From positions 1,612,001 to 1,676,000 of the forward strand of contig JAHBVO010000001.1 of assembly GCA_019637435.1 (NCBI GenBank): 64,000 bases of DNA, read 5' to 3'. Shown here in pieces: positions 18,074 through 27,100 of this stretch. This DNA comes from Candidatus Obscuribacterales bacterium (GTDB taxonomy: Bacteria > Cyanobacteriota > Vampirovibrionia > Obscuribacterales > Obscuribacteraceae). The translations under genes were made by a program, and so were the position numbers. How positions within the stretch are numbered: the stretch's first letter is position 1; every line of letters begins with the position of its first letter. Under the pieces are notes generated by a model. The model did no database searches and was not told the origin of the DNA. It saw nothing but the letters and a program-made list of their open reading frames with translations.

Positions 18074-18541
18074 ATGCTTTCCAGAGTGATCATCGCTATT
18101 GAGGACACGAAGTTCGCCCAAGCAATAGAGAAGCAACTAAGTCAAATCAAATGGTCCGACTCGACTGTTTTTAGGGTGGTACATGTCATCGAACCTAGCG
18201 ATACGCTGTTGGCCTGGCCTAGCGAGGAATTGCGTGCTGAGGCGATGGTTCTTCTCGACAGCATCGCGAGCAACTTACGGAGACTCTTCCCGAATGCGCA
18301 TGTCGAAGAAGTTGTTTTAAACGGTCATGCAGGTGAGGCAATCATAGAAGATGCCGTAAGCTGGAAGGCCGATCTTGTTGTGGCCGGTTCGCATGGCAAG
18401 CGTGGCGTACGGCGGTTTATGTTAGGAAGTGTCGCTGCTGCGATCTCCAACAATTCTCCCTGCTCTGTCTTGATCATTAGACCTGAACATGAAGCGAACA
18501 AAGAGGAACAGCTAGCCGTTTCGGAAGGCGCTTCTGTCTGA
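18074..18541 (+). CDS. universal stress protein (UspA family)
   Basis: 155 residues, MLSRVIIAIEDTKFAQA at the start and AGSHGKRGVRRFMLGSVAAAISNNSPCSVLII as the ATP-binding signature. AGGAGA precedes the ATG. It lies 71 bp before the tandem usp gene in an operon. TCATCCG and GGATGA motifs are present upstream at 17964-17999. Confidence 0.9.
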   Translation: MLSRVIIAIEDTKFAQAIEKQLSQIKWSDSTVFRVVHVIEPSDTLLAWPSEELRAEAMVLLDSIASNLRRLFPNAHVEEVVLNGHAGEAIIEDAVSWKADLVVAGSHGKRGVRRFMLGSVAAAISNNSPCSVLIIRPEHEANKEEQLAVSEGASV

Positions 18542-18612
18542 AAAGCTGGTCTTCCAAGTCGGGACCGAGTCCAGTATTACTGAGTGAAATTCAACGAATT
18601 GAGGAGTGAATC

Positions 18613-19515
18613 ATGAGTTTTGAGAACATTTTGGTAGCGATTGATGGCTCGAAGAATAGTCAGATTGCCGCCGAATACGGTTTTTGGATCGCTAATAAAC
18701 TGGATGCCTCCGTTACCGGTCAGCATGTTGTCGATCCTCGACTCGTCGATCTGTTCATCGAGCCAGAGTTCGCAGAAGAGCTTGGTATGGATGTCTCCGT
18801 GGATACCTCTGAACGAGTTTGTAAGGCGCTGAAGAAGATCGGTAAGGTGATTCTCGATCGGTTTGAAACTGAAGCAAAGCATCGTAACTTTGATGTGAAA
18901 GTTAATCTCAGTGAAGGTTACATAGTCGAGGAGATACTGAGATACTCACAACAGTTCGACCTTTTGGTAGTTGGGCACAGAGGAAGAGGAGACAGAGAGC
19001 TTCCGGCACATGCTCTGCTCGGCTCCGTCGCTGAGAGAATTGTACTTGGCTCGCAATTGCCAGTTCTGATCGCTGTTCAACCAATCGATAGAATCGAGGA
19101 AATCCTGGTTGCGTTTGATGGCAGCGAGGCGGCCAAGGGGGCCTTGCTAATGGCTGAAAATTTTGCCAAGAATGTCAATTTAAAACTCAAAGCGGTTGTT
19201 GTCTGTGATGATGATACCGAGAGTGGTGCAAGAGCTATAGCGGAGCAGGGGGAAAAGTGTCTGCGTGAATACTGGTCGCAGGATGTCTTTAGCATTCAAA
19301 AAGGCGATGTTCATCAAATTTTGTTGGAACGTTCTGAGTCTAACAACAGTTTGCTGGTCCTTGGTGCCTACGGTTTCAAAAGTCCAGCGCAGAACGTTCT
19401 GGGGCGCACAACGACTTCAGTGATTCGGCAGACTCAGAAAAGCGTTCTGGTCTACAGACCCGCTCATCCGGCCAAGACACAGAAGCAGGCACATTCAAAG
19501 GCTGCCGTAAAATAG
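18613..19515 (+). CDS. tandem-domain universal stress protein
   Basis: 300 residues with two Usp domains. Domain 1 starts ENILVAIDGSKNSQ and ends VGHRGRGDRELPAHALLGSVAERIV; domain 2 starts EEILVAFDGSEAAKG and ends LGAYGFKSPAQNVLGRTTTSVI. Both keep the Gly-rich nucleotide motif, the second with a looser form. AATTGAGGAG provides the ribosome-binding site. Tandem Usps usually form monomers that mimic the dimer of single-domain Usps. Confidence 0.9.
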   Translation: MSFENILVAIDGSKNSQIAAEYGFWIANKLDASVTGQHVVDPRLVDLFIEPEFAEELGMDVSVDTSERVCKALKKIGKVILDRFETEAKHRNFDVKVNLSEGYIVEEILRYSQQFDLLVVGHRGRGDRELPAHALLGSVAERIVLGSQLPVLIAVQPIDRIEEILVAFDGSEAAKGALLMAENFAKNVNLKLKAVVVCDDDTESGARAIAEQGEKCLREYWSQDVFSIQKGDVHQILLERSESNNSLLVLGAYGFKSPAQNVLGRTTTSVIRQTQKSVLVYRPAHPAKTQKQAHSKAAVK

Positions 19516-19545
19516 GCGGGTCACTAACTGCATTCTAAATGCAAT

Positions 19546-19575
19546 TGTGGACCGGTTCATTTGGACCGGTCCACA
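19546..19575. terminator. perfect hairpin between convergent genes
   Basis: Stem GTGGACCGGT/ACCGGTCCAC (10 bp, 19547-19556 and 19565-19574) with an 8-nt loop lies between the tandem usp gene (plus) and the DUF2934 gene (minus). It has no T run, so factor-independent termination is uncertain. Confidence 0.5.
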
Positions 19576-19610
19576 TTGAATTAGCTATTTCCAGCCGGTT
19601 TAAGCCGTTC

Positions 19611-19856
19611 TTACTCGGACTCCTGAGCCATTAGCAGCTCTCCATTGATGAGTTCACTTTCTGCCGCGAGCCAATCGTCCACATCATAGCCGTGAGTACA
19701 TCCGCGACTTTCCCATAGGGTGAAGGCTCTAATCGATATGAGTTGTTCTCTTTCAAAAGTTTGGTGCTGCGGGGGATGTTTCGGTTTTTCCTTTGCGATG
19801 TCGGGTGCTTTGTTTTTTTCGGCTTGGTTATTTTTGGTTTTTGTGGTGGTTTTCAT
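19611..19856 (-). CDS. DUF2934-domain small protein
   Basis: 81 residues. The N-terminal half is lysine-rich and disordered. The C-terminal half ISIRAFTLWESRGCTHGYD then VDDWLAAESELI matches DUF2934, a short helical domain of unknown function often encoded near stress or Hsp20 genes. ATG at 19856 has TTGGAG at a good distance; an ATG at 19871 lies closer to the same site. It lies just downstream of the Hsp20 gene on the same strand. Confidence 0.75.
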   Translation of the reverse strand: MKTTTKTKNNQAEKNKAPDIAKEKPKHPPQHQTFEREQLISIRAFTLWESRGCTHGYDVDDWLAAESELINGELLMAQESE

Positions 19857-19941
19857 AACATTTAACTCCAAACCCTTTCCTCATTATGTTTCGAAAAAGA
19901 GAACTGGGGCATGAGTTTCCCCTGCCCCAGTTCTATCAGGC

Positions 19942-20436
19942 TTAGCCAGCTTTGATATTTATTTGCTTTTCGTTCTTAATTGAGTCTTTTGATTTTGGCA
20001 GAGTCACGGTGAGCACTCCGTCTTTGTATATTGCGTCAACCGCGCTTTCCTCAACTTCGCATGGCAGCGGAATTGCTCTGTAGAACGAACCGTAGCTGCG
20101 TTCCATTCGATAATATCCTTTTTCCTTTTCTTCTTTTTCAACTTTCTTTTCACCCTTCAACACGAGGGTTTCGCCGTTCAATGAGATGTTAATGTCCTTC
20201 ATCTCAACGCCGGGGAGTTCTGCGCTGACGACGATGTCTTTGTCGTTGTCTTTCATATCGACTTTCGCGTGAAAGTCTCCCAGCTGTTCAAACACTGACG
20301 GGTGAATATTCCATCCGCCACGAAGTTCGTCAAACAATTTGTTCATCTCGTGCTGCAGTGATGCGAAGGGCGCCAAAAGCTCTCTTCGAGCAGGGGTCTT
20401 CTTCGTCTCTTCTTTCGTAGGTAGCATTGATTTCAT
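19942..20436 (-). CDS. small heat shock protein, Hsp20/alpha-crystallin family
   Basis: 164 residues. The alpha-crystallin domain runs from FHAKVDMKDNDKDIVVSAELPGV to the end, with GVLTVTLPK as the signature near residue 145. It is an ATP-independent holdase that keeps unfolding proteins soluble. The frame opens at 20541, but ATG at 20436 has GAGGAAGAGAG and gives a normal-length N-terminal arm. The upstream region holds two AGGATGA motifs. Confidence 0.93.
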   Translation of the reverse strand: MKSMLPTKEETKKTPARRELLAPFASLQHEMNKLFDELRGGWNIHPSVFEQLGDFHAKVDMKDNDKDIVVSAELPGVEMKDINISLNGETLVLKGEKKVEKEEKEKGYYRMERSYGSFYRAIPLPCEVEESAVDAIYKDGVLTVTLPKSKDSIKNEKQINIKAG

Positions 20437-20549
20437 AACTCTCTTCCTCAAAAAAATATTTGTATGCGTAAACTTTTCGTAGCGACCGATATACCGTCGC
20501 CACTGAAGACTATTTTCCGACAGCCGTTTCAAAAAGGTCATCTGCTGAA

Positions 20550-20578
20550 AGGATGATCTATCGATTCTCAGAGGATGA
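20550..20578. promoter_or_regulatory. direct pair of AGGATGA motifs, 22 bp apart
   Basis: AGGATGA at 20550-20556 and 20572-20578, spaced two helical turns, lie between Hsp20 (minus) and the hydrolase paralogue (plus). The rest of the 330-bp gap shows a near repeat AAATYTCATT at about 20670-20700 and no gene. A role as operator is inferred from recurrence upstream of other stress genes. Confidence 0.35.
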
Positions 20579-20765
20579 GTCTGCGATGACAGTGGGCTCG
20601 AACGTTTTCTGATTCAGAGGAGCCGGTAGACCCCAAAGTAATTACTTGCTGCGCTGGATGCAAAGCGTAAATCTCATTCTTTCGACTGAGTAAATTTCAT
20701 TCTGAGAGTCAATGTGGACGTTCTGAAAATTTTACAAAATAGAAATGCAAGTGGAGGAAATTAGG

Positions 20766-21434
20766 ATGATTGGAGATTACGGCGTTAGCGCCATGCTTCG
20801 TGAAAACGTTATGTTGTCGCTTGATGAGGCGGGTCTTGAAGGTGACCTCTCGATTCCTCGCGATGCAGTCGGCATAGTTTTATTTGTCAATGCAACCGCA
20901 TCTAGTGGCGCTAGCGCGCACCACCGCATGATGGTCGAAGAGTTGAATAGATTTGGTATTGCGACCCTTGCCCTCGACCTGTTGACGCCTGAGGAGGAAG
21001 AGAGCAACGGCTCAAAATGGAGATTCGATATTGATTTCCTTGCTCGTCGCGTGGTGGAGGCTGCTCGGTGGCTTCGCGAGTATTCTGACACGCAGAAATT
21101 AAAGCTCGGTCTGTTAGGTGCTAATACAGGAGCTGCCGCCGTTCTGGTTGCGGCGTCGGAGTTGCCACGGCAAGTAAAAGCTAATGTGGTGTATAGCGGC
21201 AGAACAGATTTGGCTGGAGATGCGCTTCCAAATGTTCAGGCTCCGACCCTGTTTGTTGTTGGAAACTCAGACAGAGAGAACGTTGAATTAAACAGACGCG
21301 CTGCTGAACAATTGAAATGTGAACATCATACGGAGAAAGTTCCTGGAGCAACTCATACATTTTTAGAGGAAGGAACTTTTGAGCGTGCTTGTGAATTGTC
21401 GAGACAGTGGTTCGATTGGTACCTGACTAGATAG
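20766..21434 (+). CDS. alpha/beta-hydrolase-like protein lacking the catalytic serine
   Basis: 222 residues, the same length as the hydrolase at 5612-6280 and alignable along its length. The nucleophile elbow is GANTG where the paralogue has GASTG, so serine is replaced by asparagine, and the oxyanion segment is VNATASS in place of AHGSGSS. The acid (NSDRE) and histidine (GATHTFLEE) regions remain. It is probably not a hydrolase and may bind a ligand or regulate its paralogue. Start at 20766 follows GGAGGAAATTAGG; the frame opens at 20745. Confidence 0.82.
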   Translation: MIGDYGVSAMLRENVMLSLDEAGLEGDLSIPRDAVGIVLFVNATASSGASAHHRMMVEELNRFGIATLALDLLTPEEEESNGSKWRFDIDFLARRVVEAARWLREYSDTQKLKLGLLGANTGAAAVLVAASELPRQVKANVVYSGRTDLAGDALPNVQAPTLFVVGNSDRENVELNRRAAEQLKCEHHTEKVPGATHTFLEEGTFERACELSRQWFDWYLTR

Positions 21435-21472
21435 CCGGCGCGAGAGTGCGAGATGTCGCATCGGAGAATGAG

Positions 21473-22693
21473 ATGCCTCGAAAGTACATTTCTCCTCAAA
21501 ATACAAAGGCGATTATCGATGTCGCAAAGATGGGCTGGCCGCTTTGGATGAAACTCAAAGGTCTGGACGTCGAAGTCGTCGGGTCCGGTTTGCAACGGTA
21601 TGAAGAAGTTCGTGACTCGCGATTGATGATCTGTCCGAATCATCCGAGCGAAACTGATGCAGAAGTTTTGTTTGGCCTTTCTAGAATGGTGCATGATGAG
21701 TTTTGCTTCCTGACGGCCCACGAAATTTTCCATGGCTCGCGCGGTTTGAACCGCGAGTTGCTTCCCCGTCTTGGGTGTTATTCCGTGGAGCGAGGAACCA
21801 AAGACGTCGCAGCATTTAAGACCACTCGAGATATTCTTATTTCTAACCATCACAAGATTGTTGGATTTCCGGAAGGAGAAATCTCGCACTTAAATGATGT
21901 CGTAATGCCGCTTGAAAGAGGATTGATCCAGATGGGTTTTTCCGCGATGGACAAATTGCAATCTGCGGTGGAGCGTCGTTCGGTAAAGATTTTACCGGTC
22001 GCCGTCAAGTATTATTTGAGCTCGGATGTTTCCAAACAAATTTCTCAAACACTCAGTCAGATTGAGAATGAGTTTGAACTTTGTGAGATTCGGAGTAGTT
22101 CTCTCGCGGATCGGGCTAAGCGAGCGATGCTGTCCGCTGTAAGCCGCTTAGAGATTCGATTTGGCATAACTGTTATTCCCAGCACCAGTCTCGACATCAG
22201 GATGGTCAATCTGAGGTGGGCGATTTTGGAACGAGTTGCGGATAGGCTCGGAGTCTGTTGCCCGCGATTTGAACGGCAGGTTGATTGTGCGCACATGCTG
22301 CAGTCTCTGTTGTGCGACATTCATTTTCATGGTGTCTCCAAGGTGCCCGTCACGCTGGCTGCAGTCGAACTTCGTAGTTTGTACCGGGATCTTTTAACGG
22401 TTATTGATCTGATAGCGCTCGAAGATAGTTTCGTCGGTAAACCATTCGAGACAGTCAGTGATGAGCAAATCTGGGACATCACACGCATTTTGAGACTTAT
22501 TACGTTCAAAAGGCGCGTCAGACCCAGAAAGCAAACAGTTTTATTGATGATCGGTGAACCAATCGTGCTCTATGATTTCTACGATCTCTACCAATCGTCG
22601 AGAGCTTCTGCCGTGTCTGAAGCTATTAAACAGCTATCGAACCAATTAACCAGTATGCTGAACGAGCTGGATAAAGTATTCAGATCAAAATGA
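21473..22693 (+). CDS. PlsC-like acyltransferase
   Basis: 406 residues. The acyltransferase motifs are NHPSETD (the NHX4D catalytic motif) near residue 56 and VGFPEGEIS (the substrate-binding FPEG motif). These are the marks of 1-acylglycerol-3-phosphate acyltransferases and relatives that transfer fatty acyl groups to lipids at the inner face of the membrane. The C-terminal 230 residues are not part of the core and are of unknown function. GGAG lies 6 nt before ATG 21473; a GTG start at 21446 is possible. It follows the hydrolase-like gene. Confidence 0.8.
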   Translation: MPRKYISPQNTKAIIDVAKMGWPLWMKLKGLDVEVVGSGLQRYEEVRDSRLMICPNHPSETDAEVLFGLSRMVHDEFCFLTAHEIFHGSRGLNRELLPRLGCYSVERGTKDVAAFKTTRDILISNHHKIVGFPEGEISHLNDVVMPLERGLIQMGFSAMDKLQSAVERRSVKILPVAVKYYLSSDVSKQISQTLSQIENEFELCEIRSSSLADRAKRAMLSAVSRLEIRFGITVIPSTSLDIRMVNLRWAILERVADRLGVCCPRFERQVDCAHMLQSLLCDIHFHGVSKVPVTLAAVELRSLYRDLLTVIDLIALEDSFVGKPFETVSDEQIWDITRILRLITFKRRVRPRKQTVLLMIGEPIVLYDFYDLYQSSRASAVSEAIKQLSNQLTSMLNELDKVFRSK

Positions 22694-22706
22694 TGTGGGC
22701 ACTTTA

Positions 22707-23417
22707 TCAATTGTTGTCTGATTCCAGATACGGTTCGGTGATGACTTCGCCGACGTGAAAATGGAGAGGATCATGTTCTTGGAAGTGTCCTTTGACTTCA
22801 TGATGTCTTATGATTGCACCATCTCCGAGTGCGCGTGCGATTCTGATATCGCGCTCGTTTCCGAAAATTAGTTCCGCAAAATCATTGCCACCAAAGGTAG
22901 CGTGTTCCGAAACGGCGAACTCAAGAACCAGGTGCGCTTTTAGTTTTAAGTTGATATACCAGTATCTGTGAATAGTTTCTTTGATACGCTGGCAGATTTT
23001 CCCCGCGAGGTTTTCGTCTGCGTCCAGGAGTAAAACGGCGAACCTGGTTTTTCCGTACCTGACCACGATGTTTCCGTTCTCCAATGCCCGGGCGATGACA
23101 AGGTCCAGGTTCGCGCATGCTTTTTTGAGCCGCCTCTTGCCGACAGTTTCAGTTCCGGTCGAAACCTCTACTAGAATGATTGAGATCGGCAGTTTGAATA
23201 TAGAGTTCGGGTATTTACTCAGTGCTTCCAGAAAGACGTCCAGAACCTGTTCCGGTCCCGAGCAATAGACTCGGCCAGTTTGGTCTAGGCGCGTTAGTTT
23301 CACGTGATTGACCACGTTGTCGTGTATTTGGCTGGCCAAGCTTTCCTGGCGACGCTGTAGCGAATTCTGTTCCATTATTAAGTCCACGCTGATCTGAAAT
23401 TTCGGTGGTTCCCACAT
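22707..23417 (-). CDS. degenerate GGDEF-like protein
   Basis: 236 residues. The central part (FKLPISIILVEVSTG, RRLKKACANLDLVIARALE, NIVVRYGKTRFAVLLLDAD) aligns with a GGDEF domain, but the GGDEF signature itself is YGKTRF, so it cannot be an ordinary diguanylate cyclase. The C-terminus is histidine- and acid-rich. It may act as a receptor or scaffold. The start is weakly supported; ATG at 23375 is an alternative. It is convergent with the acyltransferase gene. Confidence 0.6.
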   Translation of the reverse strand: MWEPPKFQISVDLIMEQNSLQRRQESLASQIHDNVVNHVKLTRLDQTGRVYCSGPEQVLDVFLEALSKYPNSIFKLPISIILVEVSTGTETVGKRRLKKACANLDLVIARALENGNIVVRYGKTRFAVLLLDADENLAGKICQRIKETIHRYWYINLKLKAHLVLEFAVSEHATFGGNDFAELIFGNERDIRIARALGDGAIIRHHEVKGHFQEHDPLHFHVGEVITEPYLESDNN

Positions 23418-23530
23418 CTATCTTGATGCGGCGGGTGAGTCTGCACATCAACCAACATGCTTAAGAGCCCTTACCGAAGTGGGTGATTTCCGAGGTGCTT
23501 ATGATGTCAACCTTTAGGTTGATTGCAAAA

Positions 23531-23537
23531 TCATCCT
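23531..23537 (+). promoter_or_regulatory. TCATCCT motif upstream of the hibernation factor gene
   Basis: Single copy 65 bp before the start codon, same heptamer as in other intergenic regions of the stress island. Confidence 0.3.
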
Positions 23538-23601
23538 CATTAGTCATGACTGAATCGTTCAAAAGCGAGAAGATTAGATAGTAGAAGTGGAGGAAGTGCT
23601 T

Positions 23602-24027
23602 GTGAGTTTCACCGTGCAGACCGTCTTCCGAAATATGGATCGGTCAGAGTGGATTGAACTGTTAGTCAGTAAGTATGCTGAGAAGTTGGAGTCGCTCTGT
23701 GACCGAATTTTGAGCTGCAAAGTTACAATCGATGTTCCTCGCAAACATCAAGGAAAAGAGAATTTTCAAGTGCGCGTGGACGTTTGTGTTCCCGGCTCCG
23801 AGATTGTTGTGAATGGACACGATGTGATCACCGATGTGAATATCAATAGAGCTCTTAGAGAGGCGTTCGAAAGTGCAAGACGCCAACTGCGTGACTATAT
23901 GCACATTAAAAGAGGTGATGTGAAGACTCACCAATTCAGCGAACCCGTTGCTTCGAGCGGTACCGAGACTGAAGAAGACGATTTTGATGTCCCGGAGATG
24001 GAAGCGCCCCTTGCGCTAGACGTCTGA
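23602..24027 (+). CDS. ribosome hibernation promoting factor/RaiA family
   Basis: 141 residues. The beta-alpha-beta-beta-beta-alpha fold is visible: VSFTVQTVFRNMDRSEWIEL, CDRILSCKVTIDVPRKHQGK, FQVRVDVCVPGSEIVV and ALREAFESARRQLRDYM. Proteins of this family bind the 30S decoding region and silence ribosomes in dormancy. There is no long C-terminal dimerisation domain; the tail is acidic. GTG at 23602 is preferred because GGAGGAA lies just upstream; GTG at 23587 is in frame. It fits the survival role of the island. Confidence 0.85.
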   Translation: MSFTVQTVFRNMDRSEWIELLVSKYAEKLESLCDRILSCKVTIDVPRKHQGKENFQVRVDVCVPGSEIVVNGHDVITDVNINRALREAFESARRQLRDYMHIKRGDVKTHQFSEPVASSGTETEEDDFDVPEMEAPLALDV

Positions 24028-24060
24028 AATCTGGCGTTTTCGCGAAAGTTTAACTCCCCC

Positions 24061-24092
24061 ACCGGCGCAGGCATTTCGTTTGCGCCGGTTTT
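24061..24092 (+). terminator. intrinsic terminator after the hibernation factor gene
   Basis: Nine-bp stem ACCGGCGCA/TGCGCCGGT with an 11-nt loop, followed by TTTG. Confidence 0.8.
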
Positions 24093-24191
24093 GCGTGATT
24101 AAGGTACTCCTGGCAAAATCCGTGTAAGCTTCTATGTCGGATTTTGGTGTCTCGGAATCCGGTGCACGTATTTTGGTTTGGGAGAATTCGC

Positions 24192-27100
24192 GTGAAAAAG
24201 TTCAAGAAAAAGGCATTCTCGTTTGTTGCTGTTGCCGCTCTAGCGCTGGTCGGGCAGGCTGCGTCGGCCAACAGTGGTCAGAATTTTCATCAGGCAATCG
24301 AGAACGCCGCAAGGCGCGGGTTTGAAGCTCAAAACAGCGGAAGCCGGCATAGTGACCGGTTGATTCAAGTTCAAAACCTTGATGGTGCTAGAGCTGCCCG
24401 TCATGAGAATCGAATCTTGCGCTTGGAAAACCGTCACGGAATTGATACTGCTAATACAGTCAATGCTATCCGGGAACAGCGTTTGATTCGACTTAACAGT
24501 ATCAATCTCAACGGACTGCCGAGTGATCTCAACTTGAACTCGCGCAGAGACAATTACGTTTTAGGTGGGCTCAGCGGCAATGTCACCATCTCGCGCGCCG
24601 GGTCGGACCTGGTTGTAGATGGCAGCACAAAACTTACGGCCGCCGAGGTTGCAGCTGTTTATCAGGTACTCAACGAATCCGGGCAAACTCTTTCTCTCGG
24701 CAAAAAAGGAAATGCTGATGGCGGCTTCTTGACACTTGATGCCGCTGCGACGGGTGGTCTGACAAGTCTTGTGATTCCTAAAAACGTCTCTGTTAACGGT
24801 GATTTCACGAATGCAGCGGAATTGGGTATTGGTGGAGATTTGCACAACTCCGGCAACTTGTTCGTCCATTCAAATGATGCCTCTGTCACGACTGCGACAA
24901 TTAGTGCCGATAACATCCGCAATTCTCGCACCGGCAGTATTGCGACAGTGGATTCTGGTAGTTCGGTTTTAAACTTGAGTCTGTTTGCAAATATGGACAT
25001 CGTAAACCAGGGAAGCATCAATGGCGCTGGTGATGTGTCTCTTTCGGCCGGCAGTTCGATTCAAAATGTTTCCGACTCTGGTTCTATTCCGACGATTACT
25101 GCAGGGCAAAACGTTAATCTTCAAAGTGCAAACATCTTCAATCAGGGTGTGATTAGTGCGAAGTCTGGTGATATAAACCTTGCCACACAACTGGTGAGTT
25201 TGCCGGCCAGCAAAACCGTTTTCGTCTATGGGCAGGGTGGTGCCTTCAATGCTGCAGGCGACATAACTATCGGCTCTAATGTTTTTGATTCATCGACGGC
25301 TGTGTTGCTTAATGGTGGCGATTACCATTCTAACAACCTGGTAGTAAATGCGGGATCGGGTTCTGCGGATGGTGCCGTGGGTGATGTCACCGGTCAATTG
25401 AAGGTGAATGCTGGAATCGCTCACATAGGTGCATCAACTGAGAACTTAAATCTAGGTCAATGTGTGATCTCAGGAGATCCGACGTTCTTCAACAATAGCG
25501 GCAATATCACCGTCAGTGGTGCGATTTCCTTCGGTGAAGCGATTGCAATTCTTGCAAGTGGTGATATCTCAGATAGCGGTCCTACGACCATTACGGCTGC
25601 GTCCGGTGACGACGGTAAGAACGTGACGATAATCGCTGGCGTGACTTTGACACCGATTGGATTGGCGATGCCGACCACAACTGTTCCTGGTACCCCTATT
25701 GGACTCGGTACGTCCGTCCAGGTCGGAAAGACCTCAAAGACTGGTGGCAACATAAATCTGGCCTCCACTACGATCAACACAAATGGGACAAATAATGGTT
25801 CCGGCGGTGACGTTCTACTGATTGCAGCCGGTTCGAAAAAAGCCGGCGGGCAGGTCAATATCGGGCACGTCAATGCGTCTGGCAGTGGGACTGGCGATAA
25901 CGGCGACATTTCGATCAGTGGCTCCTCATCCTCGAGTATCTCTCAGGCGATTACCACAAATACGCTATCTACTGGGGCGGGAACTGGCGAGGCCGGAAAC
26001 ATCTCCCTGACAGTTTCAGCAGTTACTTTCAGCAAAGATTTCGTGTTTGATTCGACTGGCTCATATACGGGAACTTATCAATTCGCCAAGAAGCTAAGTA
26101 CAGGAAATATTGGGACAGAGCAAGTGACGGCAAATGGTGGATTAATCCAGTATTCGACTGCTGGCTCCGCGTTGATTAACAACGGCGGTATTTCTGCAAA
26201 CGGATTGACGGGAAGAAACGCTGGTGAAATCAGAATCAATGCTGGAAACATAACAATCAATGGCGCCATCACCGCCAACGGTGGCGCAGGTGATACCGAG
26301 GTTACTGGAAATGGACTTGATGGTGGCGCAGGCGGTGCTATCATCCTTACATCGACTAATGGTGGGATCTTCTCTAATGACGGTGATGCCATTGTATCGC
26401 GAGGTGGTGATGGTGGCGCAGGTGCGTTGGTTGGCGGCATCGCCGGCTCGGGTGGCAACGGTGGTGCTGGTAGCAGCATAACTCTCACCTCCGCGACCAC
26501 GATCGACATAGGCGATCAGGGCGTCCTGAGTCAGGGCGGTAGCGGCGGTTCTGGGGCTCATAACACCGCTGGTAATGGCAATGCAGGCGGCTCCGCTGGT
26601 GCAGGTGGTGATGGTGGCAACGTGTCCCTATCCTCAGACGGTAGCGACATGAACCTGGTAGGCAACATTTTGTCTCAGGGCGGTGCAAGCGGAAATGGCG
26701 GGGACGGTGCCAATAATGGCGGCGGAGCTGGTGGCGAAGGCGGTAATGGCAATATCGGAGGAAATGGGCAAACCGTTTCGATAGTGACGTCGGGTAGCGG
26801 CAATCTGAATGTGTTTCAGCAAGTTGGTTCCCTCGGCGGAGGCAACGGTGCTGCTGGTAATGGCGGTGACGGCTTCAATGGCGGTGCTGGTGGAAGTGGT
26901 GCAGGCGGTAACTCTAGTGGTCGGGTCGAGATCGTATTCGGCACGGGAACACTTTCCTTCAATGGAAATGCTGAGATCGTCTCACTCAGCGGTGCGGGGG
27001 GAGCCGCCGGTAATGGCGGTGATGCTACAGCTACCGGAGGGATTGCTGGCGATGGCGGTGGTGCGAACAGTGGTGGCGCATCTGGTGACGTCGTCATAAC

